A DNA stretch of 64,000 nt from an uncultured Clostridia bacterium (GCA_947627345.1 CANQVS010000009.1:1-64000); one strand, 5' to 3'. Shown: positions 9,353 to 20,182, counted from the first letter of the stretch. The notes: generated by a model not told the origin, from the sequence alone. Program-made: numbers and translations.

Positions 9353-12300
9353 TTAAATTCCCAACTTTGCGCTGACTTCGCTTGCTCTAAGTTCCAAAAG
9401 CTTTGAAACACCTTCGTCCTGCATAGTTACTCCGTAGAGAACATCAGCTTCTTCCATTGTTCCTCGTCTGTGGGTAATTAAAATAAACTGCGTTTTGCCC
9501 GTTAAGTTACGCACATACTGCGCAAATCTGTCTACATTTACCTCGTCTAAGGCAGCCTCGATCTCGTCCATTACACAAAACGGAGCAGGGCGAACTTTCA
9601 TTATTGCAAAATAAAGAGCGATTGCGACAAGCGCCTTTTCACCGCCCGAAAGAGCGTCAAGATGTACTACTATTTTTCCGGGGGGATGAACAACAATATC
9701 AATTCCGCTTGTCAAAATATCCTCAGGGTCGGTAAGAGAAAGTGACGCTGTACCGCCCCCGAAAAGTTCTTTAAAGGTAAATGTGAAATTTCGGTTGATT
9801 TCTTCAAAACTGCTTATAAATTCTTCCTGCATCTGTTTTGTAAGTTCTTTTATAAGCTGTTCGATTTCTCTTTTTGACTTTTCAACATCATTAACCTGAG
9901 CGCTTATAAATTCGTATTTCTCGGAAACTTCTTTATACTCCTCTATCGCTCCGACGTTAACAGTTCCGAGGGCGCGGATTTTTGATTTAAGTTCATTAAG
10001 ACGTGTCTTTGAATCAGATATATTATCAAGTTTTACGGAAGTTTCCTGCGCCTCTTTTTTGGTAAGCTGATATTCTTCCCATAGCTTTGAAATAATATTA
10101 TCATACTCTTTCTGAAGATTTATACGTCTTTCCTCAAGTCTTGCAAGTTCTTGCCCGGCGGTTTCACGCTCAATATTCTTTTCTCTTTCTAAAATTCTAA
10201 GTTCTTCGGAACGTTTTTCAAGGTCAGACTTTTTGGCATTAAGATTTTCAATATCTTTATTAAGAGAAATAACGTTCTTATTTAATTTATCAATATCGTT
10301 TTTATAGAATTCAATTTTATTTTCAGAATCATTAATAAGCTCGTTATAGCTATCTATCTGATTTTGAATTTCCGATTTTCTTAAATTTCTTCCTTCTTCT
10401 GTAGAAATTGCGTAGGAAATTTCAGAATTAAGCGAGTCAATGTCCTTTTTTGCGGTTACAATTTCCAGACGAATATTCTGTAAAATTCCACTCATTTCTT
10501 CACGCTGTGCGGTAAGCTTTGAACGATTTCCGGTAATCTCCTCAATTTGAGCTTCATATTCTGAAATTGACCAATTTATATCGTCAAGCTTCTCTTTTGC
10601 TTTTTTCTCTTCTATTTTATATTGAGCAATTCTTTCTTTGAATGTGATAATCTCATTTTCGTTATCATCTATAGATTGCTTTTGCAGGTCCAAGTCATTT
10701 TCGCAAGCCTTAGTCTCAGTGAGAATACGAACCTGTTCTTGTTTAGCGTTTGACAAATCTGCTCTTGTTGCTAAAATCTCACCTTCAATCGCTGAATAAT
10801 CCGAAACGGCTTTTTCAAGAAGTTTTGCCGACTGTTCGGCCTTTTTGCTTAAATCCTCAGCAATTTTCTTATGCTTTAAAATTTCACTCGCTCTTGAAAG
10901 TAATCCTGATTTTTTACCCAAAGAACCACCCGTAAGCGAGCCTCCCGCGTTTACAACCTGTCCGTCAAGAGTTACTACCTTAAAGCGGTAATTATATTTT
11001 TTTGCAATTACGGTTGCGCTGTTTAAATCCTCCGCAACAACAATTCTTCCCAAAAGAGATTTTAATATATCGTTGTATTCCTTATTGCAGTTACATAAAT
11101 CTGAAGCAATTCCGATAAACCCGTATAAATCATCAAGACCTTTTTCGTTAAGCTCCTTTGGCTTAATCGTATTCATCGGCAGAAATGTGGCGCGTCCTCC
11201 GTCACGTTTTTTTAGAAAGGCTATCGCGGATTTTGCATCCTGCTCGGTAGCGGTTACAATATTCTGCATAGCGGTGCCGAGGGCAATTTCAATAGCAACG
11301 GTATATTCAGACGGAACTTCGATAATTCTCGAAACAGGCCCTTTAATGCCTCTGAGCTGTCCGTTTTTTGAAGCTTTAACTACATTTTTTACGGAATAGG
11401 AAAATCCTTCCAGATTTCTCTCCAAATCTTCCAAAAGCTTAACTCGTCTTAGCGCCTGCTGCGCGTCAAGATTAAAATTATCAGTCTGTTCTTTTAATTC
11501 GTCGCGCTTTTTCTCCCTCGACTGCAGTTTAATTTCAAGACCGTTTACGGAATTTTGCAATGATTCAACCTGCTGATTTATTTTTTCTATCTGATTTTTA
11601 TAATTTTCAAAAATTTCAAGCGTAGCTTCGTACTGCTCTTTTTTCTGTGTTATCGAGTTAAGATTGCTTTCAATACGTTCCTGTAATTCCGTTACGGAAG
11701 TAACGCTTGTCATTTGAGTTACGCGAGCGTCGGCGGACTGAGCTGTTAATTCCGCAAGCTTTGCGTTTAACTCCTGTATTTTATCACCGCTTCTGCTTGA
11801 ATCCGTGTTTATCACATTAAGCTTGTCAGAGGTTTCGTTATAGAAGTTTTGCTTGTCCTCAATAAATATTTTAAGCTCTTTAATTTTGCTTTTTTTATTT
11901 TCAATGCTGTTAAAGGCGTCTTTGGCGTCAATGTCTACCTTTTCAATTTCCTCATACAGACGGCTTACATTCTCTTTATTATGTAAAATATCATTTTCAC
12001 ATACAGATACAGAGGACTTTTTTGAACTTATTTCTGCGATTACATTGTTAATATCCTCACGTATTTTTTCAATTTCGGATAAATACCGACCGCTTTTTAT
12101 GTAGATTTGCTCATTCTCAGCTTGAATATTATCGAGAATTTCTCCTGCATTTGTATGTTGCAGACGGGAAATTTCGATTTTATCCTCTTGTTCCTTAATA
12201 ACCTTACTGCTGTTATTAAGCGTATTTACCCAAAGAGCAATTTCAATATCCTTTTTTTCATCGGAATATTCAAGGAACTTTTCAGCCTTCTCCGACTGCT

Positions 12301-12919
12301 TTTTTAACGGTCCTACACGCTCGCTTAAATCCGTAACAATATCTCTAAGGCGTAAAAGATTGTCCTCTGTGTATTTAAGCTTACGCTCCGACTCAATCTT
12401 TTTATACCTGTATCTTGAAATTCCTGCAGCCTCTTCAAAAATTTCACGTCTGTCCTCGCTTTTTGAGGAAACAATACTGTCAATTTTGCCCTGACCTATC
12501 ATTGAATACCCGTCGCGTCCCAAGCCTGTATCCATAAACAACTCGTTTATATCCTTTAATCTTACCTGAGCGCCGTTTATAAGATACTCGCTTTCACCAC
12601 TGCGAAAATATCTTCTTGTAACGGAAACATCATCCCCGTCATACGGAAGAAATCTGTCTTTGTTAGCGATATTCAAGGTTACCTCGGCATATCCCAAGGG
12701 TTTTCTTCCGTCGGTTCCGTTGAAAACAACGTCCTCCATCCTTGAACAGCGCAGACTTTTAGGCGACTGCTCGCCGAGTACCCAGCGTATAGCATCGCTT
12801 ATATTACTTTTTCCTGAACCGTTGGGACCTACTACAGAGGTCATTCCTGTATCAAAATTTAATTTAGTTTTATCGGGAAATGTTTTAAAACCTTGAATTT
12901 CAAGGGATTTTAACAGCAT
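9353..12919 (-). CDS. smc: Chromosome segregation protein SMC
   Basis: 1188 aa: LKSLEIQGFKTFPDKT, VGPNGSGKSNISDAIRWVLGEQ, coiled coils and hinge, LSGGEKALVAIALYFAI, MDEIEAALDE. Confidence 0.97.
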   Translation of the reverse strand: MLLKSLEIQGFKTFPDKTKLNFDTGMTSVVGPNGSGKSNISDAIRWVLGEQSPKSLRCSRMEDVVFNGTDGRKPLGYAEVTLNIANKDRFLPYDGDDVSVTRRYFRSGESEYLINGAQVRLKDINELFMDTGLGRDGYSMIGQGKIDSIVSSKSEDRREIFEEAAGISRYRYKKIESERKLKYTEDNLLRLRDIVTDLSERVGPLKKQSEKAEKFLEYSDEKKDIEIALWVNTLNNSSKVIKEQEDKIEISRLQHTNAGEILDNIQAENEQIYIKSGRYLSEIEKIREDINNVIAEISSKKSSVSVCENDILHNKENVSRLYEEIEKVDIDAKDAFNSIENKKSKIKELKIFIEDKQNFYNETSDKLNVINTDSSRSGDKIQELNAKLAELTAQSADARVTQMTSVTSVTELQERIESNLNSITQKKEQYEATLEIFENYKNQIEKINQQVESLQNSVNGLEIKLQSREKKRDELKEQTDNFNLDAQQALRRVKLLEDLERNLEGFSYSVKNVVKASKNGQLRGIKGPVSRIIEVPSEYTVAIEIALGTAMQNIVTATEQDAKSAIAFLKKRDGGRATFLPMNTIKPKELNEKGLDDLYGFIGIASDLCNCNKEYNDILKSLLGRIVVAEDLNSATVIAKKYNYRFKVVTLDGQVVNAGGSLTGGSLGKKSGLLSRASEILKHKKIAEDLSKKAEQSAKLLEKAVSDYSAIEGEILATRADLSNAKQEQVRILTETKACENDLDLQKQSIDDNENEIITFKERIAQYKIEEKKAKEKLDDINWSISEYEAQIEEITGNRSKLTAQREEMSGILQNIRLEIVTAKKDIDSLNSEISYAISTEEGRNLRKSEIQNQIDSYNELINDSENKIEFYKNDIDKLNKNVISLNKDIENLNAKKSDLEKRSEELRILEREKNIERETAGQELARLEERRINLQKEYDNIISKLWEEYQLTKKEAQETSVKLDNISDSKTRLNELKSKIRALGTVNVGAIEEYKEVSEKYEFISAQVNDVEKSKREIEQLIKELTKQMQEEFISSFEEINRNFTFTFKELFGGGTASLSLTDPEDILTSGIDIVVHPPGKIVVHLDALSGGEKALVAIALYFAIMKVRPAPFCVMDEIEAALDEVNVDRFAQYVRNLTGKTQFILITHRRGTMEEADVLYGVTMQDEGVSKLLELRASEVSAKLGI

Positions 12920-12934
12920 CTTACCACCTATTTT

Positions 12935-13921
12935 TTAACATACTTTAACTTCGTACTTATCTAAACTTTTGTCAGTTTTAAACTTAATATTATATCCTAA
13001 AGAAACAAGTTCTTTTATATTACGCTTATTCTGCCCCACAGCTTTTGATAAGGATTTTGGATTAACGAAAATCGTTCTATTTTTATCTTTCTCAATCTTT
13101 AAACTGTCTAAAATTTTCCGCAGAAAGATTTTCCCTTCACAAAGCTCTTTAAAAGCGGGATGATAATTTTTAGCTACATCATTTTCTTTTAGGGAATCAC
13201 TGTAATGAAGTCCAACGCGGATTACGTCGATGTCGTTTTCATAGAACATCATCATAATTTTTGCGCATAAATTTACTGACTCAATAAGCGTTTTTGGTTT
13301 ATATTCACCGTTTATAAATAAAGTTTCAAGCTCGGTATCTTTCATTATAACCGTCGGATAAATTCTTACGCAATCAGGGTTAAGTTCAATAAATCTTTTC
13401 GCTGTCTCAATATCTGTCTCGTCCGTTGATTTATACAACCCCGTCATCATTTGAAGTCCCAAATTAAATCCGTATTTTTTTATAAGTTTTGATGATTTAA
13501 CAACACCACAAACCGAATGACCTCGGTTGTTAGCAGTTAGAACCTCATCATTCATTGACTGCGCCCCGAGTTCAATAGTTGTAACATTATAATTCTTTAA
13601 AAGATTTAAAATTTCATCGTCAATATAATCGGGTCTTGTTGAAATTCGGATACCCAAAAACTTATTTATGTAAGGCTTTGTCGCGTCAAGCAGGGAAATC
13701 ATATAATTTCTGTCAATAGCCGTAAAGCTTCCGCCGAAAAAGGCAATTTCGGACTCTTTGCATTTTACGCCCAAATCACCAATAGCCTTTTCTACTGTTT
13801 CTTTAACATCATTCGGAGCGGGTTGTTTTGCATTTCCGATAATTTTTCTTTGTTCGCAAAAAGAACATTGATGAGGGCAACCGTTATGCGGTACAAATAT
13901 CGCTATATTACTGTGTTTAAT
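12935..13921 (-). CDS. Radical SAM protein (Elp3/YhcC-like); start extended to an ATT codon
   Basis: ORF track begins at 13774, but the same frame continues upstream with IKHSNIAIFVPHNGCPHQCSFCEQRKIIGNAKQP..., containing the CxxxCxxC cluster motif. In-frame TGA lies two codons before ATT; no ATG/GTG/TTG is available upstream of the motif. Confidence 0.75.
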   Translation of the reverse strand: MKHSNIAIFVPHNGCPHQCSFCEQRKIIGNAKQPAPNDVKETVEKAIGDLGVKCKESEIAFFGGSFTAIDRNYMISLLDATKPYINKFLGIRISTRPDYIDDEILNLLKNYNVTTIELGAQSMNDEVLTANNRGHSVCGVVKSSKLIKKYGFNLGLQMMTGLYKSTDETDIETAKRFIELNPDCVRIYPTVIMKDTELETLFINGEYKPKTLIESVNLCAKIMMMFYENDIDVIRVGLHYSDSLKENDVAKNYHPAFKELCEGKIFLRKILDSLKIEKDKNRTIFVNPKSLSKAVGQNKRNIKELVSLGYNIKFKTDKSLDKYEVKVC

Positions 13922-14594
13922 AGCCCATCAACTCCAAAGCCTCCCGCGCCGCATTCTGCTCGGCTTCTTTTTTGCTCCTTCCTCCGCCTTTTCCTATAAC
14001 ATTACTGTTGAGGAGAACCTCAAAAATAAAATGCTTATCGTGGTCTGGACCCGACTCGGAAACAAGCCTGTAAGAAATTTTTTCACCGGGATTTTTCTGC
14101 ACAATCTCCTGCAGGGAAGTCTTATAGTCTTTAAAAGGTTTTTTATTGTGGTTTTTAATCTCGGGAATTACAAATCTTAAAATATGCTTTTTAGCCGCCT
14201 CTATTCCTCCGTCAAGGTATATAGCGGCTATAACAGCCTCAAACGCGTCCGAAACAATAGACTGGCGGTCTGCGCCTCCGCCGTTTTTCTCTCCCCTGCT
14301 AAGCAAAAGGTAGTCGCCCAAATTAATTGATTTGCCGAATTTATAAAGCGCCTTTTCACACACAAGGGCCGAACGCAGTTTTGTTAATTCGCCCTCCGGA
14401 AGCGCGGGACAGTTCTCAAAAATATAATCAGCAACAACTATAGAAAGCACAGCGTCGCCTAAAAATTCAAGCCGTTCATTACATTCAATCTTTTTATCTC
14501 TATGTTCGTTAGCGTATGAAGAATGAGTTAACGCCTCTTTTAAAAGCTTTTGATTATTAAATTTATATTCTATTACCTTTTCAAATTCCTTCAT
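13917..14594 (-). CDS. rnc: Ribonuclease III
   Basis: NERLEFLGDAVLSIVVADYIF, SDAFEAVIAAIYLDGG, C-terminal dsRBD. Confidence 0.96.
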   Translation of the reverse strand: MKEFEKVIEYKFNNQKLLKEALTHSSYANEHRDKKIECNERLEFLGDAVLSIVVADYIFENCPALPEGELTKLRSALVCEKALYKFGKSINLGDYLLLSRGEKNGGGADRQSIVSDAFEAVIAAIYLDGGIEAAKKHILRFVIPEIKNHNKKPFKDYKTSLQEIVQKNPGEKISYRLVSESGPDHDKHFIFEVLLNSNVIGKGGGRSKKEAEQNAAREALELMGY

Positions 14595-14601
14595 TATTTC
14601 C

Positions 14602-15588
14602 TCATTTTACGGCTTGTGAAATTTCTTTTATAACATCTGCTTCAACAAACTCTTTTGTCAACTTTATAGCGTTTTTAATCGTTTTTGCCTTTGAGCTTCC
14701 GTGAGCTTTGAAAACAGGCTTTAACGTCCCCATAATCGGAGCACCGCCGTATTCATTGTAATCAAATTCTTTAATCATTTTCTTTAAATCGCTCATAACA
14801 AGAGCCGCCGCAAGCTTGCTTTTAAGGTTTTTTGAAAACAAATTTTTAACTTTGTCGGCTATAGCTTTGGCGGTTCCCTCATAAGTTTTAAGAATAAGGT
14901 TACCCGTAAATCCGTCGCATACAACTACATCACATTTTCCGTACGGAAGATCTCGGCCTTCAACGTTGCCGATAAAGTTTATATCAGCCTCTTTTAAAAG
15001 CTCGTATGCTTTGTGCTGAAGTTCCATTCCTTTATGTTCTTCTGTTCCGACGTTTGCAAGTCCCACTCTCGGATTTTCTATTTTCATAACATTTTTCATA
15101 TACGCCGAACCCATAACCGCGTACTGCAAAAGAAATTCAGGACGCGTTTCAAGGTTCGCTCCCGCGTCAATAAGCATAAAACAACCGCCTGCAAAATGAG
15201 GCAATAAAGGAGCAAAGCCGGGACGTTTTATGCCTTTTATACGCTTGGTAATCAGCGTACCGCCTACACACAAAGAACCGCTGTTACCTGCGCTGACAAA
15301 AGCGTCGCCCTCATTTTGCGCCAACATTCTGAACGCAACTGCCATAGAGCTGTCAGGCTTTTTCTTCAGTACCGTATTTGCCTCTTCGTCTGTTTCGATA
15401 ACCTGTTCTGCGTTTATAATCTCAACATCGGAAATATCAAGATTATTCTCCCTGGAAACAGAATTTATAACACTTTCTTTTCCAACTAAAATAATATCAA
15501 CATTGTATTCTTTTTTTGCAAGTAATGAACCTTTTATAATTTCTAACGGAGCGTTATCTCCGCCCATTGCGTCAACTATTATTTTCAT
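14602..15588 (-). CDS. plsX: Phosphate acyltransferase PlsX
   Basis: MKIIVDAMGGDNAPLEIIKG, AFVSAGNSGSL, LIDAGANLETRPE, CDGFTGNLILKTYEG. Confidence 0.96.
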   Translation of the reverse strand: MKIIVDAMGGDNAPLEIIKGSLLAKKEYNVDIILVGKESVINSVSRENNLDISDVEIINAEQVIETDEEANTVLKKKPDSSMAVAFRMLAQNEGDAFVSAGNSGSLCVGGTLITKRIKGIKRPGFAPLLPHFAGGCFMLIDAGANLETRPEFLLQYAVMGSAYMKNVMKIENPRVGLANVGTEEHKGMELQHKAYELLKEADINFIGNVEGRDLPYGKCDVVVCDGFTGNLILKTYEGTAKAIADKVKNLFSKNLKSKLAAALVMSDLKKMIKEFDYNEYGGAPIMGTLKPVFKAHGSSKAKTIKNAIKLTKEFVEADVIKEISQAVK

Positions 15589-16898
15589 TATCTCACACTT
15601 TCCAAATAATTATTTAAGTCCCTTATCGCCCTGTCGGCATATGCCTGTCCGCGTTCGCGTTTATCACGCGGTCTTTCTTCAAGTTCGGGCAAAATTCCAA
15701 AATTAGCGCCCATAGGCTGAAAATCCTTAATACTGTCATCAGCAATATACCTGCTCAAACTGCCTGTCATAGTAGTAGGCGGTAAAGTTATGGTTTTTTC
15801 TCCTTTAAAACGCTTAACCGCGTTTATACCTGCAATAATTCCTGACGCGGCGCTTTCCATATATCCCTCGACACCCGTTATCTGACCTGCAAAGAAAATT
15901 TTATCATTAAGCTTCGTACTGAAATCGCTGTTTAATATTTCAGGTGAATTTAAAAAGGTGTTTCTATGCATAACGCCGTAGCGTACAAATTCCGCATTTT
16001 TTAGGGCAGGTATTAATCCGAATACACGTTTTTGCTCGGAAAATTTTAAATTTGTCTGGAATCCTACCATATTATACATTGAGCCTTGGGTATTTTCCTT
16101 TCTGAGCTGTAAAACAGCCCACGGACGACGACCTGTATTCGGGTCTGTAAGTCCTACGGGCTTCATAGGACCGAAACGTATTGTATCATAACCGCGTTGA
16201 GCCATAACCTCAATCGGCATACAGCCCTCATACACCTTGGAGTCTCTTACATCAAAATCGTGAATCGGAGCGCGCTGTGCGTTTACAAGTTCATTGTAGA
16301 AAACCTCGTATTCATCTTTATCCATAGGACAATTGAGATAATCCGTCGTATTTCCTTTTCCGTAACGCGATTCAAAGAAAGCCTTGTCCATATCAACGCT
16401 TTCAAATGTAACTATCGGAGCCGCGGCGTCAAAAAATGAAAGAGAACTTCCGAAAAGGTTATAAATATAATCCGAAAAATCATCAGACGTCAGAGGACCC
16501 GTAGCAATTACAGTTATTTCATCAAAATTTATATCTTTTACTTCTTCATTTATAACCTTAATATTTTTATTATTTTTTATCTCATATGTAACAAGTTCGG
16601 AAAAGACGTCACGCTCAACAGCGAGAGCGCCTCCCGCGGGGACTCTCGCCTTATCCGCAACTTTTAAAAGCAGTGAGTCGAGAGTTCTCATTTCTTCTTT
16701 TAAAAGTCCTGCGGCAGAGTTTATTCTATCCGCTTTAAATGAATTAGAACAGACAAGCTCCGCAAATAAATCGGTTTTATGCGCGGGAGATTTTTTTAAG
16801 GGTTTCATTTCGTAGAGATTTACCTTAATTCCTCTTTTTGAAATTTGATATGCCGTTTCACAACCCGCAAGTCCCGCGCCGATTACATTAATGCACAT
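15588..16898 (-). CDS. trmFO: Methylenetetrahydrofolate-tRNA-(uracil-5-)-methyltransferase TrmFO
   Basis: VIGAGLAGCETAYQISKRGIKVNLYEMKP, LVCSNSFKADRINSAAGLLKEEMR, QITGVEGYMESAASGI. Confidence 0.96.
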   Translation of the reverse strand: MCINVIGAGLAGCETAYQISKRGIKVNLYEMKPLKKSPAHKTDLFAELVCSNSFKADRINSAAGLLKEEMRTLDSLLLKVADKARVPAGGALAVERDVFSELVTYEIKNNKNIKVINEEVKDINFDEITVIATGPLTSDDFSDYIYNLFGSSLSFFDAAAPIVTFESVDMDKAFFESRYGKGNTTDYLNCPMDKDEYEVFYNELVNAQRAPIHDFDVRDSKVYEGCMPIEVMAQRGYDTIRFGPMKPVGLTDPNTGRRPWAVLQLRKENTQGSMYNMVGFQTNLKFSEQKRVFGLIPALKNAEFVRYGVMHRNTFLNSPEILNSDFSTKLNDKIFFAGQITGVEGYMESAASGIIAGINAVKRFKGEKTITLPPTTMTGSLSRYIADDSIKDFQPMGANFGILPELEERPRDKRERGQAYADRAIRDLNNYLESVR

Positions 16899-18973
16899 TA
16901 GCTGTTAACGGTCTTTTCATAACCGCAGTCCTTATTTTCACAGAAAAGAACCTGTTTTTTGCCTTTTTTCTTGAAAAGAATTTCTCCGCATTGAGGACAT
17001 CTTTCATTAACCGGCTCATTCCATGAAACAAAGTCGCACTTCGGGTAATTACTGCAACCGTAAAAAATTGTTTTTCTTTTTGTTGTTTTTATAATAACGT
17101 CTCCGTCCTCGCATTTAGGACATTTAACTCCGATTTTCTGAACATATTTTTTAACATTTTTACATTCAGGATAACCGGGACAAGCGATAAATTTGCCAAA
17201 TCTGCCGACCTTTATAACCATATTTCTTCCGCAGTTTTCGCAGATTATATCGGTCTTATCCTCCTCAAGCTGAATTTTAACGCCTTCCATTTCGGTTTTA
17301 GCCTTTGCTAAAGTTTTATCAAAATCCTGATAGAAATCATCTATGAGAGCCTTCCACTCAACCTCTCCTTTTTCAACTGTATCAAGGTTTTTCTCCATTT
17401 GTGCGGTAAATTTTGGGTTAACTATCTTTGAAAAACGCTCTTTCATAAGCTTGACCATAGCCTCGCCAAGCTCGGTAGGAACCAATGACTTGCTCTCGCG
17501 TTTTACATATTCGCGTCCTGTAATTGTTGAAATCGTCGCCGCATATGTCGACGGACGTCCGATGCCGTTTTCTTCAAGCGTTTTAATAAGCGACGCCTCT
17601 GTATATCTTTGAGGAGGTTGCGTAAAATGCTGATTCGGAACAATCTCCTTTTTTCTTACGCTCATACCCTTTTCAAGGTCAGGAAGCTGTGACTCCTTTT
17701 CTTCCTCAACATCCTTTCCCTCTACATAAAGTGACGTAAATCCGTCAAAGGAAACTGTATATCCCGAGGCTTTGAAAATATGACCGTTGCCCTCAATTTC
17801 AGCTCTGGTCGTCTTTTGCAGACATTCAGACATTTGAGACGCAACAAAGCGTTTCCATATAAGGCTGTACAGCTTATACTGGTCCGAGGTAAGATTATTT
17901 TTTATTTTATCCGGCTCTAAAGACGGCATTGTAGGGCGAATTGCCTCGTGGCCGTCCTGAGCGTTTGAACGTGATTTGAATACTCTCGGCTTTTGAGGAA
18001 GGTATTTTTCTCCGTATTTTTTTGAAATATATTCAGTAACTTCAGAGATTGCCTGCTGTGAAATTCTAAGCGAGTCAGTTCTCATATAGGTAATAAGTCC
18101 GGTTGCGCCGAGCGAGTCAATTTCGATTCCCTCATAAAGCTCCTGCGCTACCCTCATCGTACGTCTTGATTGAAAGCCAAGCTTTCTTGAAGCCTCCTGC
18201 TGGAGAGTTGAAGTTATAAACGGAGGCGCAGGGGATTTTTTACGAGTTCCGTGTTTTACGCTTGATACGGTAAACTCAACGTTTTCAAGTTCAGAGAGTA
18301 TCTTTTCGGCTTCTTCTTTAGTTTTTATTTTTTCTTTTCCGAGATAAAGAGTTGCTGAAAACGATTTTCTGGAACCCTTTGGGATAAATTTAGCGTCAAT
18401 AGTCCAATATTCTTCAGGATTAAACGCTCTTATTTCTTCTTCCCTGTCAACAATTATCCTAACCGCTACGGACTGAACACGTCCTGCGGACATACCGCGT
18501 CTGATTTTTTGAGATACAAAGGGACTGAGTTTATAGCCCACAAGTCTGTCGAGAACGCGTCTTGCCTGCTGTGCGTTAACGAGATTAAGATTGATACTCC
18601 TTGGCTCGCTCATACCCTTGTTAACTCCGGATTTTGTAATTTCATTAAATTCAACACGATTTTTTTCGTTTAAATCCAAATCAAGAATATATGCCAAATG
18701 CCAGGAAATCGCCTCTCCCTCGCGGTCAGGATCGGTTGCGAGAAATACTTTGTCTGACTGTGAGGCACATTTTTTAATATCTTTAACAAGTGTTTCTTTC
18801 CCTTTTATAATAGTATATTTCGGCTCGTAATTGTTCTTTATATCAACGCTTAATCTTGCGTTAGGCAGGTCACGTACATGACCCATGGACGCAATAACAT
18901 CGTAATCTTTACCCAAGTATTTTTTAATTGTTTTAGCCTTTGCAGGCGACTCAACAATAACTAAATTAGACAT
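16898..18973 (-). CDS. topA: DNA topoisomerase I
   Basis: NLVIVESPAKAKTIKKYLG, ATDPDREGEAISWHLA, TGLITYMRTDS, three C-terminal Cys4 zinc-binding repeats. Confidence 0.97.
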   Translation of the reverse strand: MSNLVIVESPAKAKTIKKYLGKDYDVIASMGHVRDLPNARLSVDIKNNYEPKYTIIKGKETLVKDIKKCASQSDKVFLATDPDREGEAISWHLAYILDLDLNEKNRVEFNEITKSGVNKGMSEPRSINLNLVNAQQARRVLDRLVGYKLSPFVSQKIRRGMSAGRVQSVAVRIIVDREEEIRAFNPEEYWTIDAKFIPKGSRKSFSATLYLGKEKIKTKEEAEKILSELENVEFTVSSVKHGTRKKSPAPPFITSTLQQEASRKLGFQSRRTMRVAQELYEGIEIDSLGATGLITYMRTDSLRISQQAISEVTEYISKKYGEKYLPQKPRVFKSRSNAQDGHEAIRPTMPSLEPDKIKNNLTSDQYKLYSLIWKRFVASQMSECLQKTTRAEIEGNGHIFKASGYTVSFDGFTSLYVEGKDVEEEKESQLPDLEKGMSVRKKEIVPNQHFTQPPQRYTEASLIKTLEENGIGRPSTYAATISTITGREYVKRESKSLVPTELGEAMVKLMKERFSKIVNPKFTAQMEKNLDTVEKGEVEWKALIDDFYQDFDKTLAKAKTEMEGVKIQLEEDKTDIICENCGRNMVIKVGRFGKFIACPGYPECKNVKKYVQKIGVKCPKCEDGDVIIKTTKRKTIFYGCSNYPKCDFVSWNEPVNERCPQCGEILFKKKGKKQVLFCENKDCGYEKTVNS

Positions 18974-18985
18974 ATAATCCTCCGT

Positions 18986-20182
18986 TTAAATCAATCTATA
19001 GCTTCTTCCCTGTACGCACTTTATAAGCTTTCTGAGTTCAAGAGTTGTCAGAATAGGGAGCAGTTTAAATACAGGCAAGCTTGTAATCTCTGAAATTTTA
19101 TCAATATGAACAGGCTCAATGCCTATTGCATAATACACAGTGCTTTCGTCATCACTTAAATTTAAGTCTGTTTTATGAACGGGAGCCTCGGTAAGGTCAT
19201 AGGTTTTAAGGCCGTTAATATTTTCAGGTGCTTTCCCTTTTATTGGAATAACATCAATAATATCGTCAGACGGTTGCGACGAAATATCAAGCTCTGTTGT
19301 AACATATACTTTGTCAAAAGCATCAATTATATCTTTATAATCAGTAACAAGGGTTGCTACCTTATCTTTAACAAGTTTATTTGAACCGTCAAAATGAGAG
19401 TCAACAGGACCCGCAAGCGCAAAAATCTTTTTACCCGCATCCTGTTCTAACGCAGAATTAACAGTTATAAGAGAACCGCTTTTTCTTCCGGCCTCAATTA
19501 CTAAAATACCGTCTGATAAAGCAGATATAATACGGTTTCTCTGTGGAAAATGGTAGCTGTACGGCTTAGTATCGGGCGGATATTCTGAAATTACAGCTCC
19601 CTTAAATGTAATATCTCTCCTCATTTTAGCATTTTCTCTCAGGTAATCATAATTTATTCCGCAACCGAGAACACAAATTGTAACTCCGTCTGCAGCCAAT
19701 GCTCCGAGATGCGAAGAACAGTCAACTCCAAGCGCGCCTCCGCTTACGATAGTTACCCCGGATTTTGAGAGATTATACGCAAAATTATAAGATGACCTTA
19801 TCGCATACATTGAAGCTTTTCTTGTTCCGATAACCGCAATTGACATTCTGTCGTCAATATCCGGCAAAACTCCCGAAATATAAAGCACCGCGGGCGGGTC
19901 GTCAATATCAAGCAGACACTTAGGATACTCAGGACTGTCTATACAAATAATATCATAACAATAATGATTGCACTTGGAAATTATTTCATCACAAACGGAC
20001 AGGGGTGTATTTATCATATTTTCAATTTCTTTATTTGAAAACAGCCCCGATAAACGCCACTCGTCTTCTCCCAATGTATAGAATTTCTCAATACTGTCGT
20101 AAAGAAAGGTAATCTGCTTAGCCTTCGGTGTGCAATATCCGATTGCCTGAGTAAACCAAATCCAATGCTTTAGATTGTTCAT
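18986..20182 (-). CDS. dprA: DNA processing protein DprA
   Basis: IAVIGTRKAS, TIVSGGALGVDCSSHLGAL, FPQRNRIISALSDGILVIEAGRKSGSLITVNSALEQ. Confidence 0.93.
   Translation of the reverse strand: MNNLKHWIWFTQAIGYCTPKAKQITFLYDSIEKFYTLGEDEWRLSGLFSNKEIENMINTPLSVCDEIISKCNHYCYDIICIDSPEYPKCLLDIDDPPAVLYISGVLPDIDDRMSIAVIGTRKASMYAIRSSYNFAYNLSKSGVTIVSGGALGVDCSSHLGALAADGVTICVLGCGINYDYLRENAKMRRDITFKGAVISEYPPDTKPYSYHFPQRNRIISALSDGILVIEAGRKSGSLITVNSALEQDAGKKIFALAGPVDSHFDGSNKLVKDKVATLVTDYKDIIDAFDKVYVTTELDISSQPSDDIIDVIPIKGKAPENINGLKTYDLTEAPVHKTDLNLSDDESTVYYAIGIEPVHIDKISEITSLPVFKLLPILTTLELRKLIKCVQGRSYRLI

Noticed and set aside
11073-11399. Plus-strand ORF (108 aa) inside smc
   Set aside because: Antisense shadow ORF within a well-supported gene; no domain-like sequence or RBS.
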